Positions 49,127-59,112 of a stretch of 64,000 nt of DNA are shown here, piece by piece. Position 1 is the stretch's first letter; each line of letters opens with the position of its first letter. The position numbers and the translations under genes are program-made. The notes beneath the pieces are model-generated. The model searched no databases, was not told the DNA's origin, and saw nothing but the letters and a program-made list of their open reading frames with translations. The stretch is from CAVVSQ01 sp963848825 (GTDB taxonomy: Bacteria; Planctomycetota; Planctomycetia; Gemmatales; Gemmataceae). The DNA is taken from contig CAWKFA010000002.1 of assembly GCA_963848825.1 (NCBI GenBank), forward strand, positions 310,001-374,000, in the 5' to 3' direction.

Positions 49127-51194
49127 TTACGGCGCGGGCAAGCACATGGTCCGCCCATAATCGCGTAAATGGAGATGATGTTCCAGCCACTGGTCCACTT
49201 TGGCCCGCGTCCAGCCTGCTGTCTTGATGAATTCCAGGCAGCAACTTTGTCCCGAGTCCTGGATGAGCCACTCTTGCAAGCCCTTCTCGAGTTCCACGCA
49301 CACGGTGCATTGTGGTGGCCGTGGGCCCAGGTGAAATACAAAGCTTTCGGCAGCTTCTTCTAACCAGGCGCCATGGCCCAGTCCCTGTACTGCCACCTCT
49401 TCGAGCTCTCGGTAAATGAAGGTCTTGGCCTCTTGAATCCGCATGCCGGCGGGGAAAACGACTTCCGCCAGCTGCGGCGTGGTTTTTGGTATAGCCAGGA
49501 TGCGCAGCTCAATATCGGGATAATCGGCGACACGTTCGATTTCCAGGCAAGCACGTTCCCTGCCGGCTACCGGACGGAGGGTACAGCACAGGCGTTCATT
49601 TTCACGCGCCCAGGCATAATGCAGGCGCAGCGAATCGCAGTGCAGTTTGTCCCATAGTTTTTGAAAATACCCCGAACGCGTCGGCACCGACGTGGGATTC
49701 TGAGCGGGTAGGCCGTTAGCCGGTGGTCCGTGCATGGCGTCGACCGGATCCGTGGCCGCAACGAGAACCACGCGCGCGGCGCGGTTGGCGACACTCAGTA
49801 GGTCGGCGTCGGTAAACTGGTCCGCTTCTTCCAGGATCAAAAGGTCGAACGGCGCACGGCCGCGGCGGCGAAGGTTTCATCATGAAGGAGGGCCGTCATG
49901 GTGCCGGCAAGCAGATTGGCCCAGGCGGGAAGGCGCAGTGCCGAGATTGTCGCCGGCTTCGGTGAGGTAATCGGCCCAGCGGCAGGCGAATTCATGATCT
50001 TCGCAAGCACGGCCTTTACTGGCTTCCCACGAGGCGGCGGCGGCGGCCAGCGCTGCCTCCGTCTGCGCGTTGGGCCGATGCGGGGTCGGCTAAAAGCTCC
50101 ACTTGTTCTTGCCAGGCGCTCGCCAGGCGGTCCAGTTCACAAGGACATTCCTGTTCGTTCGACTCCTGTTGCTGCGCCACATTTTCCAGCGCCTGGCGTC
50201 GGCTGGCAAGCTCCGCCATCTTCTCGACAACATGGCCACGCCAGGTGGCCCGCCACCAGGCCGCGGTCCACCATCGGCCCTGCTGTTTGGCCTCCGCCAG
50301 CGGACGGAGTTCCTCGAGCGCATTATTGACCAGCGGCAGCTCGGACGTCGCCTGCGCTTGCTCCTGTGCTTTTTTCGTGGTGGAGGTCTCCACCCAGGCA
50401 CGGTGGCGTTCTCGTTCCCGCGCCAGGCGCTGGACCAGGTTGCGCAGCGTGTCCCAGCAGGCCTTCTCGGCGCTCCGTTGGTTGACGCGCGCAGAGCTTG
50501 CGCCCGGGCGGCCAGCGCTCTTTGCAGCGTCAAGTCCTTGAACAGTTGTCGGCGCTGCGCCAAGGTGATGGGTGCCAAGGCCGCGTCGGGCGGGGCTTCT
50601 TCCGGGCCCAAAAAGCACAGGGGCAGCACGGCCTGGTTGTCCAGTAGCCCAGGCAACACGCAATCCAGTGCCGCCGTGGTTTTGGCGAGAAAGAGTGTGC
50701 GCTCGCCGCGCTCGGCGGCCTGGCGAATGACCTCGGCCAGGACGCGGGCGTGGCCACTGCCAGGGGCCGCGTGCAAGAGAACAACGTCGGGTGTGGACAA
50801 GGCGCGCGCCACCGCCTCACGTTGCGTGGGATTGAGTTCTTCGTCGAGGTAGGTGACGGGTGCTGGCACAAACGGCGTCAAGTCAGCGCTGTCGCTGGCT
50901 AGCAGGCAGGCCAGCGGGGACTTTTTGTCGGGCGCAGCACACCGGCGACTTGGGCGCGACACCATTCGTCAGCGGCGGTAACTGCCGTGCATAGAGGAAG
51001 CCCTGGCCGCGTGCCAGGGCGAGCATCTCTTCACGCTGCGCGTCACTGGCATGCTGAAACCACTCGTCCCATGGCAAGGCGCGCGCGGAGGCGACGCCGT
51101 TTCGACCGGACGACAGGGCGTGCGACGCAACGGCAGCGGGCGCCGTCACGGTGGGGGAATTGCCTGCAGGGGCTTTCCGTTCCCGAGGCGTCAT
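49127..51194 (-). CDS. SF1-helicase-like ATPase with degenerate Walker A (several frameshifts)
   Basis: About 689 residues from ATG 51194. Order: ALPWDEWFQHASDAQREEML, LARGQGFLYARQLPPLTNG; after a shift near 50940, LNPTQREAVARALSTPDVVL and LHAAPGSGHARVLAEVIRQA, where the P-loop of AAA_11/UvrD-like proteins is expected; a coiled-coil insert (LRNLVQRLARERERHRAWVE); AWANLLAGTMTALLHDETFA; Walker B region FDLLILEEADQFTDADLLS; and AARVVLVAATDPVDAM. The P-loop reads GSGHA instead of GSGKT/S. Frames change near 50940, 50500, 50065, 49960 and 49865. The second RecA domain seems absent or very divergent. Function unknown. Confidence 0.6.
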
Positions 51195-51237
51195 CGCGAA
51201 CCCTCAAAACCTTCAGCGCTTTTTTTGTTCATCCGGT

Positions 51238-52893
51238 TTATTTCTCGCCGGTATGCAAGAAATGTCCCTGTCCTGTCAGGAACATGGAAGAGTTGTCAGA
51301 CCTTTCTGGCGCTCCAACGTAGCGGAGATTGGCGAAAATCACAAGCAAATATTGCTCCCGAGCAGGAAAGAAGTTGCCGATAATGCGTGGCTTGCTCATT
51401 TTCCCTCGACTGCGCACCACGTCGATGCTTAAACGTCCCAGGTACGTCCGGATTGGTAACAAGGGGGACTGATCATAGACATCGTGCCAGCTCTGATCGG
51501 CGATTTTCAGGTGGGTCGCGCCGACCCGGCCTTTGCCGAGCGTGGCATCCAACGGCAGCCATTTGGAACGTACCCACACTTCCGTCCACATATGGAAGGC
51601 GAAAATGGGACCGTCGCGAACATCCGCATAGATCAGCCCGACGGCGGTCCGGCTCGGCACCCCGGCGGCACGGCACATGGCCGCGGTCAACATGGCGAAC
51701 TCCGTGCAATCACCACGCAAATGTTTGGCGACGTGGTCGGCCGGGGCCAGGGCCTCGTCGCTGGTGACCGTCATATTACGCTGCACCCATTTCTCAATGC
51801 GCAAGGCTTTTTGCCATGGGTCGGAATCCTGGCCGATGGCTTTTTGTGCCAACAATTTAACTTGCGGGTCGTCACAGGTGATAAAATAGGAGTTTTGGGT
51901 ATATTCGGCAGTCGGCTCGGCGGCATTTTCCGTGGCGGCTACATTGCCGAGTACCTGCAGGTCAATCGTCGAGCCCTTAATGCTTTTTATCTTCTGGCGA
52001 TCGTCGCGCGAAAAGACGCTGGCGGGATTGTCCTCGTCGCGAACTGTAATGCGGTAGAGCGCCGCCGTAGTCTCGTAGGGGTTGGGAATTCGTCTGGCCA
52101 GGCGCACATACTGGCTGGTGCCGATGTCCGTCAAGTTGGCCGCCGCGCCTGGGTTGAGCGCCACGGCCTTGGTGGTGCGGTAGAGGGTTACCATGCCGAA
52201 AGGACGAACGTCGGCTTCGGATCGAACCGGCTGCAGATTCTCGTCAAGCCAACTGACCAGCGTCGGCAATTGCACGTTCTGCACCTTTTCCGCCCGGCTC
52301 TCGACGCGCAATAGCCTTTTCTTTTGTTTACCGCCGAAAAGCTCCACCTCCTCGAAGTCCTTGGCCAGGACGGACGTTTTCACGACGAGATTGATGGAGG
52401 GCTCGAAGCTCAGGTAATCGATGTTGGCGCCCGGTTGCAGATGGCGTTCCTGATACAGCTTTAGCTGGCGGGCGAGACCGACGACCGCGGAATTCCAGGG
52501 TGCGGGCTTGATTTCCTTCACCTTGTCCAACTTTAAACGCAACCAGTCGCCTTCGACCACGCCGGTGATTTCGAGTGTTTTGGTGGTGCCGAGGAAGTGC
52601 TTGAGAAAGGTGCCAACGACTTTGCCTTCCATCGTTTCATAGGTGCCGAAATCCATGCCGAGTTGAATGATGGCGCCGGTCCGTTTGACCGTCAGACGCA
52701 GTTCGGTCGCGGCGCGCAGCAGCGTGGCGCCATCGCGCTCTACCTCCTCGACGTAGGTATGAACATAACCGGAGCGTGCCCCTTGCAGGTAAGCCACGTC
52801 CCAAAAATCCATGACCGGCCTGGATTGGCTGCCCGCGCGTGACGCAGGGCTGACGTAACTCAGAAGAAGCAGGGCAAGAAGAAAGTGTCGCAT
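51238..52893 (-). CDS. Secreted transglutaminase-like protein
   Basis: 551 residues from ATG 52893 (MRHFLLALLLLSYVSPASRA, a signal peptide); an in-frame Met at 52926 is also possible. The C-terminal transglutaminase core carries Cys in HLRGDCTEFAMLTAAMCRAA, His in IFAFHMWTEVWVRSK, and Asp in WLPLDATLGKGRVGATH, the full catalytic triad. The N-terminal part (SGYVHTYVEEVERDGATLLR) is a beta domain seen in related planctomycete proteins. Likely acts in the periplasm as a protease or crosslinking enzyme. Intact. Confidence 0.82.
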   Translation of the reverse strand: MRHFLLALLLLSYVSPASRAGSQSRPVMDFWDVAYLQGARSGYVHTYVEEVERDGATLLRAATELRLTVKRTGAIIQLGMDFGTYETMEGKVVGTFLKHFLGTTKTLEITGVVEGDWLRLKLDKVKEIKPAPWNSAVVGLARQLKLYQERHLQPGANIDYLSFEPSINLVVKTSVLAKDFEEVELFGGKQKKRLLRVESRAEKVQNVQLPTLVSWLDENLQPVRSEADVRPFGMVTLYRTTKAVALNPGAAANLTDIGTSQYVRLARRIPNPYETTAALYRITVRDEDNPASVFSRDDRQKIKSIKGSTIDLQVLGNVAATENAAEPTAEYTQNSYFITCDDPQVKLLAQKAIGQDSDPWQKALRIEKWVQRNMTVTSDEALAPADHVAKHLRGDCTEFAMLTAAMCRAAGVPSRTAVGLIYADVRDGPIFAFHMWTEVWVRSKWLPLDATLGKGRVGATHLKIADQSWHDVYDQSPLLPIRTYLGRLSIDVVRSRGKMSKPRIIGNFFPAREQYLLVIFANLRYVGAPERSDNSSMFLTGQGHFLHTGEK

Positions 52894-53183
52894 GTCCCAA
52901 TCATAACCCCCCGCACTGGTTTTCACCCGGATTTCTCTATTTTTTACCCTCTGTTTTCATGACAGCCACCGATAACTTAAGGGTCCATCCAGAAACGTGG
53001 GCTAGCTTGCCCATCTTTGTTTAGCTACCCAAGGTAACCCTTCACCCTTGCCAACGATTGCATCCCTGAGATGTGCTGGAAAGCGCTTTCGTGATGACAC
53101 CCAAGCGTCCCAGCTGCGCAACCTCACTGTTTCCAACGATTTTGGCTTTTGGCGCACCCCGGTGCGTACAATCGTATAGTTTT
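52894..53183. other. Intergenic region
   Basis: No gene seen between the transglutaminase and the promoter of the next plus-strand gene. Confidence 0.35.
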
Positions 53184-53212
53184 TTGCAGCGTGACAAAAC
53201 GCAACCTATACT
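53184..53212 (+). promoter_or_regulatory. Candidate sigma-70-type promoter
   Basis: TTGCAG (53184-53189), 17 bp, TATACT (53207-53212); good spacing and a near-consensus -10. About 150 bp upstream of the gene at 53363. Confidence 0.45.
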
Positions 53213-53362
53213 TCTTCGGATGGAATCGGTGGGCCTGTAGGGAAAAGGTGTCACGGACCGCTACGGGCGAGAAACCAACCAACGTTGAGTCGAGCGTTCA
53301 GGCAGGTGCGTGACGCCTGCATCTGGACGGCCAAAACGCGGGGCCCTATTGTGAATGCAAAA

Positions 53363-53974
53363 ATGACCGAACATCTGCACGTGGACCATTATGGCGACTT
53401 TTGGCTCACCGATGCCATCAGGCCGTCACTGGATCGCCAGATCACGCCGCGACAGGGTTACCGGCTGACGACGTACCGCGATGCCAAGGCCGGCTTCAAG
53501 GTGCCGGTGCTGGCCGCGTCGATCTCGCGCGAGCAATTGTTCGACGTCTTTCTCGATTTGCTTGATCCGCTCGGCGATATCGTCGACGTGGTCCTGGAGA
53601 CCAGCCACGAGACCGAAGGGGCCAACCATCGCGACCTTTTCCGCGAAGAGATCGATCTGCCGATCATGAAAAGCTATTGTTGCGATTTTGAAGATTTGCT
53701 CCTGCATGACGGTTGTACCGGTCTTGCAGCGCTGTCCGGCGCTGGGCCCATGGAAGTGCAATTTGACGAGCACAAGCTGTTGGTGGTTTATGCCGCCGAC
53801 ATGCGCCCTTTCATCGAAGTCCTGAAAGAGCATGGCATCGCCCGCGACGACAAGATGAAACTGATCACCGAAGGGGAACATCTCCATAGCACCGATCCCC
53901 GCTATCGCAATGAATTCGAGCAGTTCTGCCATCGCCTGGGCGTTGGCGAGCCGGTGGAAACGCATAGCTGGTAA
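53363..53974 (+). CDS. Hypothetical protein
   Basis: 203 residues from ATG 53363 (MTEHLHVDHYGDFWLTDAIR); the frame is open from 53285. Blocks: FKVPVLAASISREQLFDVFL, DIVDVVLETSHETEGANHRD, SYCCDFEDLLLHDGCTGLAA, KLLVVYAADMRPFIEVL. It looks like a soluble conserved planctomycete protein; no family name known to me. Precedes a flippase gene by about 80 bp on the same strand. Intact. Confidence 0.65.
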   Translation: MTEHLHVDHYGDFWLTDAIRPSLDRQITPRQGYRLTTYRDAKAGFKVPVLAASISREQLFDVFLDLLDPLGDIVDVVLETSHETEGANHRDLFREEIDLPIMKSYCCDFEDLLLHDGCTGLAALSGAGPMEVQFDEHKLLVVYAADMRPFIEVLKEHGIARDDKMKLITEGEHLHSTDPRYRNEFEQFCHRLGVGEPVETHSW

Positions 53975-54053
53975 GAGTGGCGCTCGCGCGTGGCCAATCT
54001 TCCTCGCGCGCCGTCCCTTGACCTTGTCGCCATGCATGCAGTAAGTTCACCGC

Positions 54054-55586
54054 ATGACCAACCCGCCCGAGCCGCTCTCCGCGCCTGAATCCGCCAAAGA
54101 AGTTCCCGCCACGGGGCCCGCGCTTGAGTCCGTGGATAGCCTGCGCCGCCGCGTTGTCCGCGGGGGCGCGCAACTCATCGGCACGCGTGTCCTCACCCAG
54201 GTTTTCGTCTGGTCGTCCACCCTGTTGATCGCGCGTTTCTTGACGCCGCGCGATTATAGCCTCATGTCGATTGGCCTGCTCCTGGTGGGCCTGGCGGACA
54301 TGCTCGCGGAAATCGGTATCGGGCGTGCCATCATCCAAAAAGAACGCCTGGAGCCGCGCGACGTCGATGAGGCGTTTACTCTTAATTTCCTGCTCGCGCT
54401 GATTATGTACGGCAGCTTATTTCTGTTGGCCGGTCCGCTGGCCGAGCAAGTTTTTGAGGAACCGGAGCTCCCCTTATTTCTGCGCGTGCTGGGTTGGCAT
54501 ATTCTGTTGGCCCCTTTCATGGCCATACCCCTGGCACTGCTCGACCGCGACTTGCGCATGGGCAGGCAATCCGTCATCCATGCGAGTACCGCCGTTTTTC
54601 AGGCCAGTCTTGTTTTGGGTTTGGCCATCGCGGGCATGGGTTACTGGTCGCTGGTGGTCGGCAGTCTGGCGCGGCGAGTGGCCGAGGTCGTTTCCTACAT
54701 GGCGGGGTCCGGCTGGCGCCCTCGGCTGGCGCCCTTGAGTTACCGCGTCCAGGGACTGGTGCGTTTTGGGCTGAATGTAAGCCTGGGCTCCCTTCTCTGG
54801 TACCTTTACAGTAACGTCGATTATGTGTTCGTGGGCAAGTATGCCTGGGCCGAACTGGGCTTTTATGCGCTGGCGTTTCAACTCGTCTCGCTCCCGGCCG
54901 AGAAACTGACCGCGAATCTCAACAAGATCGCCATGCCGACCTTTAGTCGACTGCAAACCGACGCCGCCCGCGTGCGCGACTGGTTCATACGCCTCCAGGT
55001 TTTACTTGGGTTTATTGGCATGCCGGTCATGGTGGGCATGGCGCTGGTGGCGGACGACGGCCTGGTCGTGGTGTTGGGAGAAAAATGGTCGCGGGCGGTG
55101 GTGCCGTTTCAGTTGCTAAGCCTGTCGGGCCTATTTCGCATCTACAGCGGCATGTATCCCATGCTGTTCAATGCCCTGGGCCGGCCCGAACTTAATTTCA
55201 AGGTAAGTCTGTTCTGTGCCGTGGTTTTCCCGCTGGCTTATTATGGCGCGGTGTTGTACGCCGGCATGATCGGCGTTTGCCTGGTGTGGATGATCGTTTA
55301 TCCGCTGGTTGTCCTGGGGATGATTCACTTCACCCGGCACGTGACGGGGGTTGGGCTCGGCGACCTTTTCAGTTCGCAGCGCGCCGATCCTCGGGGGCAC
55401 GCTGGCCATGGCGGCAGTCGTGCTGGCGGTGCAGTGGTGCGCGGCGGACCTCGGGCGGGCGCCCGACTGGTGCTGGCGATCACGAGCGGTGCCGCCATCT
55501 ATGGAGGAGCGATGCTGCTGCTTTGCCGCCGGACCGTGCTGGCGGACCTGGGGAGGCTATGGCGCGATTTACGCGGCGCCCAATAA
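54054..55586 (+). CDS. Polysaccharide/lipopolysaccharide flippase (Wzx/MATE-like)
   Basis: 510 residues. Many membrane helices: GTRVLTQVFVWSSTLLIARF, MSIGLLLVGLADMLAEIGIG, FLLALIMYGSLFLLAGPLAE, ALAFQLVSLPAEKLTANLNK. The RAIIQKERLE block and overall layout match the oligosaccharide exporter family (Wzx/WzxC-like). Between about 55382 and 55465 the frame reads as unlikely sequence (RADPRGHAGHGG..), whereas the adjacent frame gives a helix (ILGGTLAMAAVVLAVQWC); two compensating indels would restore it. Role: flipping lipid-linked glycans across the inner membrane. Confidence 0.82.
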   Translation: MTNPPEPLSAPESAKEVPATGPALESVDSLRRRVVRGGAQLIGTRVLTQVFVWSSTLLIARFLTPRDYSLMSIGLLLVGLADMLAEIGIGRAIIQKERLEPRDVDEAFTLNFLLALIMYGSLFLLAGPLAEQVFEEPELPLFLRVLGWHILLAPFMAIPLALLDRDLRMGRQSVIHASTAVFQASLVLGLAIAGMGYWSLVVGSLARRVAEVVSYMAGSGWRPRLAPLSYRVQGLVRFGLNVSLGSLLWYLYSNVDYVFVGKYAWAELGFYALAFQLVSLPAEKLTANLNKIAMPTFSRLQTDAARVRDWFIRLQVLLGFIGMPVMVGMALVADDGLVVVLGEKWSRAVVPFQLLSLSGLFRIYSGMYPMLFNALGRPELNFKVSLFCAVVFPLAYYGAVLYAGMIGVCLVWMIVYPLVVLGMIHFTRHVTGVGLGDLFSSQRADPRGHAGHGGSRAGGAVVRGGPRAGARLVLAITSGAAIYGGAMLLLCRRTVLADLGRLWRDLRGAQ

Positions 55587-55611
55587 AAAAGCCGGACGAC
55601 CAGCGTCCGGC
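55584..55611 (-). terminator. Intrinsic terminator of the small basic protein gene
   Basis: Minus strand: GCCGGACG, loop CTGGT, CGTCCGGC, then TTTTTT. It lies 22 bp after the stop at 55633 and overlaps the flippase stop codon, so it may also stop plus-strand transcripts weakly. Confidence 0.8.
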
Positions 55612-55632
55612 TTGCTCGAAATTGGTTTAGCT

Positions 55633-55884
55633 TTACTTCTTCCCGGCGGGCGCAGCGGCTGCCGTGCCTTCACCCTCGGCACCTTCCACCTTTTCTTCAT
55701 CCTTGACTTTCTTGGTCTTCTTGACGACCAGTTTCACCACTTTGACCTTGGGCAAGCCATAGGGACTGCGCTGGTCGGGCCAACGCTCCTCGGTTTGCAG
55801 GGTCTTGATGCGCTCGCCGCGCGTCAACACATTGCGAGCACGCTGCAACTGGTTCTTGCGTCGCAAACTTTTATCAATGGACAT
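55633..55884 (-). CDS. PVC small basic protein (TIGR04137)
   Basis: 83 residues from ATG 55884 (MSIDKSLRRKNQLQRARNVL) with AAGGAA upstream; a Met at 55923 is in frame but less likely. The segment TRGERIKTLQ..RW and SPYGLPKVKVVKLVVKK matches the small basic protein confined to the Planctomycetes-Verrucomicrobia-Chlamydiae group. The C-terminal tail is K/E/A-rich and longer than usual. Thought to be associated with translation; role unproven. Good taxonomic marker. Confidence 0.85.
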   Translation of the reverse strand: MSIDKSLRRKNQLQRARNVLTRGERIKTLQTEERWPDQRSPYGLPKVKVVKLVVKKTKKVKDEEKVEGAEGEGTAAAAPAGKK

Positions 55885-55976
55885 GGCCTGGTTCCTTGCT
55901 AAGCGGAGTTCAATTGAGAGCATTTATCTTAAAAAGAAGAGCTCCCCGTGACAAGGCAGGCGCCTGCCTTCACGAT

Positions 55977-58300
55977 TCAAAAATCGCCGCCGGAACTCTC
56001 CGTCGGCGGTGGTTCGGGTGCCTGGCCGCCGCCGTCATCAGCACTGGCGGACGTATCCTCGGCGGGCGCTCCGAAGTCCCCGCCCGCGCTTTCGGAAGCT
56101 GTATCGGGAGGGGCGCCATCGTCATTATTGGCGGCAACATCTTGGGCCGGAGCACCGAAATCGCCTCCCGAGCTGGCGTAAGGACTTTCAGGTTGGCCAA
56201 AATCGCCGCCCGCGCTTGTATAGCCAGGAGCAGCAGGCGTGGCTTCGCCATAGTCGGCGCCGGAACTGGAGTAGCCTCCCTCCGTCGGTGCGGCCGGAGA
56301 GGTCGGCAGGCCCGGCGTGTTAGGCGTGGGGTGGTTAGACCAGTTCGGAGTCTGCGGGGCGTTCGGTACATTGAAGGAGCCGCCGCCACCGCTACCACCA
56401 CGAAGGAAGCGATCGTAGATAAAGCTGCCAGCCGCGGCACCAAAAAGGCCGCCCATCATGTTTCCCATGAAGCCGCCGCCGCGCTGGGCGGGCTGTTGCT
56501 GCGGATAGCCACCTGGCGGATAGCCGCCCTGCGGGTAGCCACCTTGCGGATAGCCCGCTTGCGGCTGAGGTTGCTGGGCAACCGGAGGATATCTTGTCGG
56601 CGGCATATTGGGGTTTTGCGGAGGCTGCTGCCATGGTGTTTGCTGCTGCGGCGGCGGATATTGGGGTGCGCGCGAGGCAAAGATGGCCTCGCAAGATGCC
56701 GATAACCAGCCACAACCCGATCAGGCCGCCCAGGCCATAAAGAATCCAGATCGGTTGAAAAGTCGTTACCGGCCTGGCAGTGGGCTCCTCGGAGTGGGCC
56801 ACGATCGTTTTGTCAGCGGCGTCAGGCGTTATTTTGGGCGTCTCGGTGATGGTTGGAGTCACCACGGCTGCCGTCTTGTCAGGCGTTTTCCCGGGCGGAA
56901 TAGTCGCCACGGCAGGTTTGGCGGCGGTCAAGCTTATGAATTCCACCGCCTGCAGCAGGCCCTGGTCAAATTCCTTCGCCTTGAACCGCTCACTGAGCAG
57001 CCTGGTCAATTCGTCGCGCTTGGCGGGAGTAAAGCCCATGGCGTTGTTGCCCAAACCAAGCTGAATACGGTGCGGCTGCTTGGAAATGAGTACGTAGAGT
57101 CCGCCGGCCTTGGCGGCGACGGCGCGTTCCTTCACCAATTCGGCGAAGTACTTCCCTGTCGCTTCGGGCGGCAGGTTCTCGATTTGTTTCACATGGCCGG
57201 GCGGGACGTGTTCGAGGGTTTCCAGTGTCACCGTCAAGCCCGTGTCCTTGTTCACCTTTTGCAGATCCTGGGTGGCTTTCTGAACTGTCGCCGCACTGAA
57301 AAGATTGGCCCGATCCTTGATAGTGCCGGCTGTTGGGGCGGGCAAGGGTGGCGACAGGTTGCGATCCACGGTGTCATAAACCAGGTCGAGGGTCTGTTCG
57401 AGCCCCTTGTCATAGGTTTTGGCCTTGAGATGTCCGGTAAGCAGGCTCACGAGATGATCCCGGTCCTTGGCCGTGAAAGCCTTGGCGGTCGTGTTCTCAC
57501 TGACTTCCACTTGCAGCCGCGGAGGGTCCTTGCAAATCAACACGTAGATGCCATCGGCTTTCACTTCCTGGGCACGCTCGTGCAGCCAGCTCTTGAAGAT
57601 CTTGTTTTTTTCATCCGCGCTGGCCCCTTCGAGAAGCTGACGTTTGTCGGCCGGGAGTGCCGGGAAGGTTTCGATGAGCAGGTCCTTCTTGAAGCGCTGC
57701 GAGAATTCCTTGATCTCGGCATTCGTGCGGCCCACTTGTTGAGCGGAGAAAAAGCCGGCGTGGTCCTGCACGCTGTTGGCGAGTGCCCCGGGGATGGCCG
57801 GCCCCAGATTTTGTTCGAGCCGCTCACGGGTCAGCGCCACCGCATCGGCCAGGCCCTGATCGTATTTTTTGTCGCGGAAGTCGGCCAGCAAGCGATCGCG
57901 CAAGATTGTCACGATCCTTCGCCGGAAACGCTTTTTTGATCGTCGCATTATCCACCAAGACTTCCAGGTGGGGCGGATCCTTGCATATCAGCACATAAAT
58001 ACCGCTCACCTTGTTTTTGACGGCCTGGCTGGCGGCCCAGTCGGTGAGCGTTTTTTTCTTGTCTTTGGCGAGCGCCTCCGCCAGCTCGGCTGGTACCTCC
58101 GGGAAGGTTTCGAGGTGCAGGTCCTTCTTGTAGAGGCGCTTGATGTTCTGAATGTTGGTGTTCGCCTGGCTGACGGCGGCGGGGGTGAAGAACCCCGCAT
58201 CGTCCTTTACCTCGGGGGGTGCGGCCTGGACCAGGCCGCAGACTGCCAATCCCACGACCAGGACGGCCAAACTCCGAGCCCAACGCAGGTTGCTTAGCAT
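55977..58300 (-). CDS. Membrane protein with three TPM domains and Gly/Gln-rich tail (two frameshifts)
   Basis: About 774 residues. ATG 58300 (AGGAGA upstream) starts a signal peptide (RSLAVLVVGLAVCGLVQA). Three similar TPM/COG1512 domains follow, each with DxAGFFT/S and IYVLI motifs: VKDDAGFFTPAAV..GIYVLICKDPPHLE, VQDHAGFFSAQQV..GIYVLICKDPPRLQ, IKDRANLFSAATV..GLYVLISKQPHRIQ. Then a linker, one membrane helix (IWILYGLGGLIGLWLVIGIL), a PQ/GYPQGGYPQGG-rich stretch, and repeated SSGGDFGAP-type ends. Frames change near 57940 and near 56640. The usual family has one TPM domain; function in the envelope is unclear. Confidence 0.75.
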
Positions 58301-58537
58301 GGGAAAAGTCTCCTGGGACACAGAGTGAGAACCCTTCGCACCTTGGATCTTGGTGGATCGGCGCCACCTTGTCCATTGTTTTTCGTCCGGGGGACAAAAA
58401 TCTTTGGCAAGAAAAGATGTTGCCAGCACAAAGTCCACGCCTATGGGGACTGTCTTATAGGGACGGGTAAGTCGCCGCAAGGAGCCGCTGTTACGCGGCC
58501 GCCGGGCACGGTAGAGCTGAAACGTGATGCTGCTTTT
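58301..58537. other. Spacer between GNAT and TPM genes
   Basis: About 240 bp; presumably the promoter of the minus-strand TPM gene. No gene recognised. Confidence 0.3.
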
Positions 58538-58990
58538 CTAGAGAGGGTACTGCTCCATAACGTGGTAGCTGGTGTGCGCCAGCCCCATCTTGCGGTAGGT
58601 CTCCTGCGCGTTGATGTTGTCGCGTTCGACATAAAGGCGCACTCCGACCACGCCGGCGGCGGCCGCGTTTTGCGTAATGGTCTCGTACAGCTGCCGGCAA
58701 GCACCGCGCCGCCGCGCGTCCTGGCGCACGTAGACACTTTGAACCCACCAGAACCAGCCATTGCGCCAGTCGCTCCATTCGTAAGTGACGCCCATCTGGC
58801 CAAGAACCTCTTCGCCGGCCACCGCCAGGAAATAGAGCCCTTTGCTGGCGTCGGTCAGCACGGCGGAGACGCCTGGCACCAGGAGTTCGGCAGCCAAAAC
58901 CTTGGCTTCCGTTTCCCACGCCAGGAGGCGGTTGAAGTCGCAAACGCACGCGACATCCGCCAATGTGGCCCGGCGTACCTCGATAGTCAT
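58538..58990 (-). CDS. GNAT-family N-acetyltransferase
   Basis: 150 residues from ATG 58990 (MTIEVRRATLADVACVCDFN). Acetyl-CoA loop in VQSVYVRQDARRRGACRQLY (R/QxxGxA pattern), then GVRLYVERDNINAQETYRKM and GLAHTSYHVMEQYPL. Full-length single GNAT domain; substrate unknown. Intact. Confidence 0.85.
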   Translation of the reverse strand: MTIEVRRATLADVACVCDFNRLLAWETEAKVLAAELLVPGVSAVLTDASKGLYFLAVAGEEVLGQMGVTYEWSDWRNGWFWWVQSVYVRQDARRRGACRQLYETITQNAAAAGVVGVRLYVERDNINAQETYRKMGLAHTSYHVMEQYPL

Positions 58991-59112
58991 GGTTGCCCCA
59001 CCCCAGTTTTTTCGTAATGTTTCCAGGTGCCGGACACAAATCCGTGCGATACAAATGCGTGCGTGGCTGAACCTGCTCGGCACAAAGCGCCGTCTAGTTA
59101 AAGAGATCGTTC

